Origin: Clostridiales bacterium
Lineage (GTDB): Bacteria > Bacillota > Clostridia > Christensenellales > Pumilibacteraceae
DNA: 33,164 nucleotides
Reading direction: 5' to 3'
NCBI GenBank assembly: GCA_022508365.1
Contig: JAFLVH010000012.1
Coordinates: 1 to 33,164 of the forward strand
Below are positions 28,610 through 33,164 of the stretch, piece by piece (position 1 is the stretch's first letter; each line of letters begins with the position of its first letter). The notes beneath the pieces were generated by a model. That model was not told where the DNA came from and ran no database searches. It saw nothing but the letters and a program-made list of their open reading frames with translations. The position numbers were made by a program, and so were the translations under genes.

Positions 28610-29571
28610 AGAATATTCGGGTCTTTAATCATGGGAAAGCGGAAAAGTGAGGTGCCGTCCAAGTTGACCTTGTTCATATCCACCGCGCTTATCTGTCGGT
28701 TGTCGTAGCTTGTGTAATATAACACGCCCTTTGTAACGTCAAAACAAGTAGTGTAAATGGTTACTTCGCAGTGCCCGTTGTCCATAACGCAACAGCCGCG
28801 CGTCTGGTCCACCGCACCCAGTATGTGAAAGAACTGACTGACGCTTTGCTCGCAGTTGTCGTAAACAGGCGAATTGAGCGCGGTAAACGCCGCGCGCACA
28901 AACCGCGAGGAGGAAGACAAATCGCCCGGCAAGCCCAACGCGCCCATGCCGCGGCTGTACTTGTCAAAGCTTATCTTGTCGGAAAAGCCCGCCTTAGGCG
29001 GCTTGGGGCTTAGGCTCATGTAGTTATTAAGCCCAAACAGCTGCACGGGAAATGGCGGATTGTTGGTAAGTACGCCGACGTGATTATCATACACGTGCAT
29101 GCCGCTATTGTCGCATTCCACAACTATCGCCTCGTCCTTGTCCGCAATCATCCAGTGCAACTCGGACGCAGGCAATTGCTCGTTAAACGGCACGTTTGTT
29201 ATATTGATGCGGTCAAGCAATTTTTTTGCGTCCTCCACCGTCGCGCATTGGCACAAAATCCACGGGATAAACTCGAAGGTGGCAATGTTGTCCTTGCCGC
29301 ACACCGAATTCCCGAACTTGGCGTTGCCAACAAAGTTAAGCCCCGCCATGGCAAGCCCTTTGTCGTTGCATGCGTCGTAGTACAGCGGAAACCCGTCCAC
29401 AACGTACGCCACGCCCATGATTGCGTTGTGCGCAGGGACGGCGCCCATTTCCTTAAAGCACAGCTTGCGCCTACGCGGCGTTATTACAATCTCCTCCTTG
29501 TACGAACAGTCATTGTCGAGCGTGCGCCCGAAATAAAAATCGTTTGAATTATACTTTAATGCAGTGCACAT
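28597..29571 (-). CDS. Choloylglycine hydrolase family enzyme (bile salt hydrolase / penicillin V acylase-like)
   Basis: N-terminal-nucleophile amidase, 324 residues, close to known bile salt hydrolases. After Met removal the nucleophile would be Cys2 (MCTALKY). Other active-site positions of the family are present: Arg16 in FGRTLD, Asp19, Asn in AGLNFVGNA, Asn in LTNNPPF and Arg in SSSSRFVRAAF. The GLNFxGxA block leans towards bile salt hydrolases, but substrate cannot be decided by eye. There is no signal peptide, so it is cytoplasmic. GGGAG precedes the ATG. It is probably a single-gene unit downstream of a hairpin. The final MQN and the stop are encoded by a repeat unit. If active on conjugated bile salts, it marks intestinal life. 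Confidence 0.88.
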   Translation of the reverse strand: MCTALKYNSNDFYFGRTLDNDCSYKEEIVITPRRRKLCFKEMGAVPAHNAIMGVAYVVDGFPLYYDACNDKGLAMAGLNFVGNAKFGNSVCGKDNIATFEFIPWILCQCATVEDAKKLLDRINITNVPFNEQLPASELHWMIADKDEAIVVECDNSGMHVYDNHVGVLTNNPPFPVQLFGLNNYMSLSPKPPKAGFSDKISFDKYSRGMGALGLPGDLSSSSRFVRAAFTALNSPVYDNCEQSVSQFFHILGAVDQTRGCCVMDNGHCEVTIYTTCFDVTKGVLYYTSYDNRQISAVDMNKVNLDGTSLFRFPMIKDPNILMQN

Positions 29572-29637
29572 ACGCCAGCTCCCTTTTGGTTATTTTTTCG
29601 CAACACTATTTATTTATGCCACTTTGCTTATAAATGC

Positions 29638-29675
29638 GCAAAGACAAGCCGCAAAATATTGGGGCTTGTCTTTGC
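29638..29675. other. 13-bp perfect inverted repeat between the SPFH and BSH-like genes
   Basis: GCAAAGACAAGCC (29638-29650) and GGCTTGTCTTTGC (29663-29675) are perfect complements around a 12-base loop. No T-tract follows on either strand, so it is not a textbook intrinsic terminator. It may cap the SPFH transcript, act as a weak terminator or be a regulator site ahead of the BSH-like gene. Confidence 0.6.
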
Positions 29676-29691
29676 AAAACGGTATTCTTAT

Positions 29692-30846
29692 TTAAGGTTC
29701 TTCCGATGCGCCGGGCGCCGCAGGAATGAATATGGAAATGCTGTCGCCTGCCACAACGTCGGGAAGCTCGCCGTTCCACTTGGCAAGGTATTCAAGGTAT
29801 TTCAGATATTCCGCTATTACGGCTATTTCCGCTTCGCTCTTGCCGTCGAAGTTAATCTCGTATTCGTCGCCGTCCTCGCTTTCGCCCACCTTGACTATCT
29901 CGAACCCGAGCATACGCGCCACTTCCAAAGATTTTAGCTTGGTCGCCCTTGCTTCAGCTTTGGCTATTGCTATCTGCGCCTTAGCGTCGCCCTCGGCGGC
30001 TGCTATCCTCGCTTCCGCGGCAAGCTTGGCTACCGCAAGCTCCGCCTCCGCCTGAATGCGCGCTACGTTTGCCTTGGCCTCCGCCTCTATCTTTGCCTTT
30101 TCCGCCTCGTACTGCGCCTTGAGCTGTTCCTGCTCGGCAATCATCTTTTGCTCGACGGTCTGCTCAAACGCGTCCGAAAAATCTATGTTGGTAAGCACGG
30201 CGGTGTTGATTGATACATAATAGCTTTCCGAAATCGCGCCCTTAATCGTCTGTTCTACCTGAGGCGAAATGGACGCGCGCGTTTCTATAATCTCCATAGC
30301 CGAATAGCTGGACAGCACGGACTTTGTGCGCTCAATCGACACGCTGCTGATTTTGGCGGACAAAGCTTCGAGCGAGCCGTATGTTGTGGCTATCTGCTTG
30401 ACCTTGCCTGTGTCAATCTGATACTGCACCGTCATGGTAAGATCCATGGTCTGCGCGTCCTTGCTGTACGCATTGTCGCGAATGTCCAGCGTCTGCACCT
30501 TGGCGTCGTAAATGTCGTACTTTTCTGTGATCCAAAAATCAAAGTACGTGCCCGCGGTGCGAACGTCGCGTATCTCGCCCAAATGCTTGACAACCGCTAT
30601 CTCGCCTGCGTCCACAGTGTGAAAGCTGCCGGGGATAAAAAACAGCAGAAGCGCAAACAGCGCACCCACGCCCAAGCCTACCCAGCGCGCGATTTTCCAG
30701 AACGGTTTTACGTCCCCGTCACGCACCATTGTTTTGCCGCCGGCGCGCACCAACTTGCCCGTCTTTTTTGTGGCGATACAAAATACAACCGCGCCCGCCG
30801 CCATAAGCGCCGCAAACAAAATCCCTAAAGTTACTCCGATTACCAT
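29692..30846 (-). CDS. SPFH/band 7 (prohibitin-like) membrane protein
   Basis: 384 residues from the ATG at 30846, chosen because AAGGAG lies about ten bases upstream and the protein then begins with a membrane segment; a longer reading to 30930 has no such site. Two hydrophobic segments (about 2-24 and 57-76) frame a basic loop. An SPFH domain follows (SFHTVDAGEIAVVKHLGEIRD to ISPQVEQTI), then a long Ala/Glu/Lys coiled coil (about 240-320) with repeated EAEAKANVARIQAEAE-type heptads. The C-terminus is acidic and Pro/Ala-rich. Family members form large membrane rings or microdomain scaffolds. It is alone between gpmI and the BSH-like gene. The partner is unknown. Confidence 0.85.
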   Translation of the reverse strand: MVIGVTLGILFAALMAAGAVVFCIATKKTGKLVRAGGKTMVRDGDVKPFWKIARWVGLGVGALFALLLFFIPGSFHTVDAGEIAVVKHLGEIRDVRTAGTYFDFWITEKYDIYDAKVQTLDIRDNAYSKDAQTMDLTMTVQYQIDTGKVKQIATTYGSLEALSAKISSVSIERTKSVLSSYSAMEIIETRASISPQVEQTIKGAISESYYVSINTAVLTNIDFSDAFEQTVEQKMIAEQEQLKAQYEAEKAKIEAEAKANVARIQAEAELAVAKLAAEARIAAAEGDAKAQIAIAKAEARATKLKSLEVARMLGFEIVKVGESEDGDEYEINFDGKSEAEIAVIAEYLKYLEYLAKWNGELPDVVAGDSISIFIPAAPGASEEP

Positions 30847-30942
30847 AGCTACTGATTCTCCTTTTCGGTAAATTCGGCAGTTTCCGTTGCCGATTGAATA
30901 TAGGTTACCACAGATTTTTGTACTTTTCAATACGATTTGACA

Positions 30943-30975
30943 GTATTTTTTACAATAATATTGTATTTTTTACAA
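30943..30975. repeat. 13-bp direct repeat upstream of the SPFH gene
   Basis: GTATTTTTTACAA occurs twice, at 30943-30955 and 30963-30975, a 20-bp period that places both copies on the same face of the helix. The minus-strand form is TTGTAAAAAATAC, itself nearly palindromic (TTGTA/TACAA at the inner junction). It lies about 100 bases ahead of the SPFH start and before the gpmI terminator, a plausible regulator site. I see no clear promoter hexamer pair for the SPFH gene. Confidence 0.5.
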
Positions 30976-30982
30976 GTTAAGG

Positions 30983-31018
30983 GAAAAGAAAAATGACCGA
31001 CTTAATTCGCCGGTCATT
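30983..31018 (-). terminator. Intrinsic terminator of gpmI
   Basis: On the minus strand AATGACCG (31011-31018) pairs with CGGTCATT (30992-30999), 8-bp perfect with an 11-base loop, followed by TTTTCTTTTC. It lies 9 bases after the gpmI stop, immediately after the repeat unit, and closes the glycolytic operon. Confidence 0.8.
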
Positions 31019-31041
31019 CTGCATTCTTAATTCTTAATTAT
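31018..31041 (-). repeat. Repeat units at the gpmI 3' end
   Basis: On the minus strand AATAATTAAGAATTAAGAAT continues with GCAGAATG. It encodes the last residues (IIIKN) and the TAA stop of gpmI, then flows into the terminator stem. Confidence 0.75.
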
Positions 31042-32547
31042 TATGCTCTCTCCCGTCATTTCCGCGGGCTTGGCTACGCCCATGATGTCGAGCAGGGTGG
31101 GCGCTACGTCGCACAACGCCTTTCCGTCCTTTAGCTTGGCGCCTATATACTTGTCGCCGGCTATTACAAGCGGAACTACGTTTGTTGTGTGCGAGGTGCA
31201 AGGCGAACCGCCCTCAAACTGCATTACCTCGGCGTTGCCGTGATCGGCGGTGACAATGGCGGTGCCGCCGGTTTTCCACACAGCCTCCACAACACGCTTT
31301 AAGCAGCAGTCCACCGCCTCAACGGCCTTGACCGCGGCATTGAACACACCGGTGTGACCCACCATGTCGCAGTTGGCAAAGTTGAGTATAAGTACGTCCT
31401 TGCCGCTTTCTATCTGCTCCACCGCCTTATCCGCAACCTCGTATGCGCTCATCTCGGGCTGAAGGTCGTAGGTGGCCACCTTGGGACTGGCAACAAGCAC
31501 GCGCGTTTCATTGTCGTTCGGTTTTTCCACGCCGCCGTTAAAGAAGAAGGTTACGTGCGCGTACTTTTCGGTTTCCGCAACACGCGCCTGCGTCATGCCC
31601 TTGGCGGCAAGATACTCGCCCAAAGTGTTCTTTAGATGGCGCGGCGGAAACGCCGTCAAAATATTCTTTAGCGTAACGTCGTACTGCGTCATGCCCACGT
31701 ACGTAATTTTTTTGTATCCGCCCATGCGCTCGAAGCAGTCGAATTCCGGCTCGGTGATAGCGCGCGAAATCTGCCTTGCGCGGTCGGCGCGGAAGTTAAA
31801 GAATATCATGCCGTCGCCGGCATTGATGCCCTTGTAGTCGCCTATTATGACAGGCTCGACAAACTCGTCCATTGTGCCGGACGCATAGCTTGCCGCAATG
31901 GCGGAATCGGGCGAGGAATACCGTTTACCTGCGCCTGCGAACACCGCGTTGTAGCCGCGCGCCACGCGTTCCCAGCGGTTATCCCTATCCATATAATAAT
32001 ATCTGCCGACAATGGTCGCAATTTTTCCCAAGCCGATTTCTTTAATCTTTTCCTCGAGTTCGTTAATGAACGCCCTGCCGGAATCGGGCGGAACGTCTCT
32101 GCCGTCGGTTATGCAGTGCACATACAGCTTTTTTACGCCGCGCTTTTTGCAGAGCTCGAGCAGCGCGTAAAGGTGCGTGTTCATGCTGTGCACGCCGCCG
32201 TTAGAAAGCAGCCCCACCAAATGCATTGCCGCGCCCTCTCTATTGTTTACGGCGTCTATTGCGGCGGCAAAGGCGGCGTTGCCTTCAAACGAGCCGTCCT
32301 TTATAGCGTCGTCAATGGTGGTGATATCTTGATACACCACGCGCCCGGCGCCTAGGTTGAGATGTCCGACCTCGCTGTTGCCCATCTGCCCCTCGGGAAG
32401 TCCGACCGCATACCCGGACGCGTTGATAAACGTGTGCGGATACTTGCTCATAAGCATATCGATAAACGGCTTTTTCGCCTTTTTTACGGCGTTGCCGTAA
32501 TCGTCGGGATTGTAGCCGAAGCCGTCCAAAATAATTAGTGCGTTCAT
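31027..32547 (-). CDS. gpmI: 2,3-bisphosphoglycerate-independent phosphoglycerate mutase
   Basis: Interconverts 3- and 2-phosphoglycerate in lower glycolysis, a Mn-dependent alkaline-phosphatase-fold enzyme. It has 506 residues, the usual length. The metal and active-site blocks are all present: IILDGFG (Asp8), MGNSEVGHLNLGAGR (phospho-serine Ser58), HCITDGRDVPP, NFRADRARQ, NFANCDMVGHTG and VTADHGNAE. AGAGGT lies eight bases before the ATG at 32547. It follows tpiA by 59 bases, the common tpiA-gpmI order of clostridial glycolytic operons, and a terminator follows. The last residues (IIIKN) and stop are encoded by a repeat unit. Confidence 0.97.
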   Translation of the reverse strand: MNALIILDGFGYNPDDYGNAVKKAKKPFIDMLMSKYPHTFINASGYAVGLPEGQMGNSEVGHLNLGAGRVVYQDITTIDDAIKDGSFEGNAAFAAAIDAVNNREGAAMHLVGLLSNGGVHSMNTHLYALLELCKKRGVKKLYVHCITDGRDVPPDSGRAFINELEEKIKEIGLGKIATIVGRYYYMDRDNRWERVARGYNAVFAGAGKRYSSPDSAIAASYASGTMDEFVEPVIIGDYKGINAGDGMIFFNFRADRARQISRAITEPEFDCFERMGGYKKITYVGMTQYDVTLKNILTAFPPRHLKNTLGEYLAAKGMTQARVAETEKYAHVTFFFNGGVEKPNDNETRVLVASPKVATYDLQPEMSAYEVADKAVEQIESGKDVLILNFANCDMVGHTGVFNAAVKAVEAVDCCLKRVVEAVWKTGGTAIVTADHGNAEVMQFEGGSPCTSHTTNVVPLVIAGDKYIGAKLKDGKALCDVAPTLLDIMGVAKPAEMTGESIIIKN

Positions 32548-32606
32548 TATATTAACCTCTTGTTAATTTAATTGTGAGCTGTGTAAAAATTGTTGCTGTG
32601 TTTATT

Positions 32607-33164
32607 TTATTTTGCGTGATTGATAATATATGCAAAGTCGTCGGGTTTTAGGCTGGCGCCGCCGATAAGTCCGCCGTCTATCTGCTCCTGCGCCATGAGC
32701 CCTTCAACGTTTTTGGCGTTCATGCTGCCGCCGTACTGAATGCGCATGCCGTCCGCTATTTTTTCGCCGTACAGCTCTTTTACGACCGAGCGAATATAGC
32801 CGATTGTCTCGTTTGCCTGCTCGTCGGTGGCGGTCTTGCCCGTGCCTATAGCCCACACCGGCTCGTACGCAATAACGACCTTGGCGGCGTCCTCCGCACT
32901 TATACCGTCAAACGCGCCGACTACCTGCGTGCGGCACACCTTGTCAGTAAGTCCGCCCTCGCGCTCATTAAGCATCTCGCCGACGCACACGATGGGCTTT
33001 AAGCCGTTTTTAAGCGCCTGAACAAGCCTTGCGTTGACGGTCTTGTCCGTCTCGCCAAAGTACTGGCGGCGCTCGCTGTGTCCTATGATAACGTATTTTG
33101 CGCCGGCCTCAAGCAGCATAGCCGCGGAAATCTCGCCGGTAAACGCGCCGCTGTCCGCCCACGC
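32607..33164 (-). CDS. tpiA: Triosephosphate isomerase, N-terminal part cut by window edge
   Basis: Interconverts dihydroxyacetone phosphate and glyceraldehyde-3-phosphate. The reading frame stays open to the window edge: 15 codons precede the first internal ATG at 33119 (AWADSGAFTGEISAA), a typical TIM segment, so the true start is outside. 185 residues of the usual ~250 are present. Visible are the catalytic His in IIGHSERRQYFGE, the catalytic Glu in AYEPVWAIGTG with flexible loop 6 (GTGKTAT), YGGSMNAKN and GGLIGGASL. It is upstream of gpmI in the same direction and is probably part of a larger glycolytic operon beyond the edge. Confidence 0.97.
   Translation of the reverse strand, partial: AWADSGAFTGEISAAMLLEAGAKYVIIGHSERRQYFGETDKTVNARLVQALKNGLKPIVCVGEMLNEREGGLTDKVCRTQVVGAFDGISAEDAAKVVIAYEPVWAIGTGKTATDEQANETIGYIRSVVKELYGEKIADGMRIQYGGSMNAKNVEGLMAQEQIDGGLIGGASLKPDDFAYIINHAK

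Overview
The window looks like chromosomal DNA from an anaerobic, low-oxygen-adapted Gram-positive of the Clostridia type, probably a gut organism. The evidence is strong purine-rich ribosome binding sites, sigma-A style promoters (TTGACA/TATAAT, mostly 17-18 bp spacing), an oxygen-sensitive radical-SAM activase of the NrdG type, an ECF thiamine transporter behind a TPP riboswitch, a secreted pullulanase and a bile-salt-hydrolase-like enzyme. No marker gene fixes the genus. Nearly all genes lie on the minus strand; only mmcQ and the Gln/Ala-rich protein are on the plus strand. No rRNA, tRNA, CRISPR array, transposase or phage gene was found, and no gap between genes exceeds 300 bases.

Layout from the left edge. 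1-5271: glycogen block, transcribed glgB, glgA, glgP (glgP cut by the window edge); glgB carries an 82-residue histone-H1-like Lys/Ala/Pro tail. 5527-7671: TPP riboswitch with terminator, a ThiT-like transporter with an extra N-terminal membrane region, and a HAD phosphatase. 7726-8156: mmcQ/yjbR, apparently leaderless. 8350-9162: a ParA/Soj ATPase without ParB. 9249-13798: GH78-like glycosidase, a glycolipid-type GT-B glycosyltransferase and a PlsC-like acyltransferase, probably one operon. 13839-18602: a GLUG-type lipoprotein and a secreted type I pullulanase. 18667-20806: a 674-residue repeat protein with an acidic N-terminus, a Gln/Ala/Met coiled coil and an Arg-rich tail. 20903-25137: response regulator, sensor kinase and a lipoprotein of the Cthe_2159/DUF4353 carbohydrate-binding type. 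25214-25976: NrdG-type activase. 25990-28465: an AT-rich cluster of six small, mostly membrane proteins of unknown function. 28597-29571: choloylglycine-hydrolase family enzyme. 29692-30846: SPFH/band 7 protein. 31027-33164: gpmI and tpiA (tpiA cut by the window edge).

Functionally the window links external alpha-glucan breakdown (pullulanase) with internal glycogen storage and mobilisation (GlgB, GlgA, GlgP) and lower glycolysis (TpiA, GpmI).

The most unusual material is (i) the low-complexity repeat protein at 18730-20754, which looks like an undescribed multivalent scaffold; (ii) a family of short interspersed repeats built from AATTAAGAAT- and GAGTTAAGAGTTC-type units that supply the stop codon and last residues of at least seven genes and, in three gaps, sit at both ends in inverted orientation; (iii) the basic tail on GlgB; and (iv) the AT-rich cluster of small membrane proteins.
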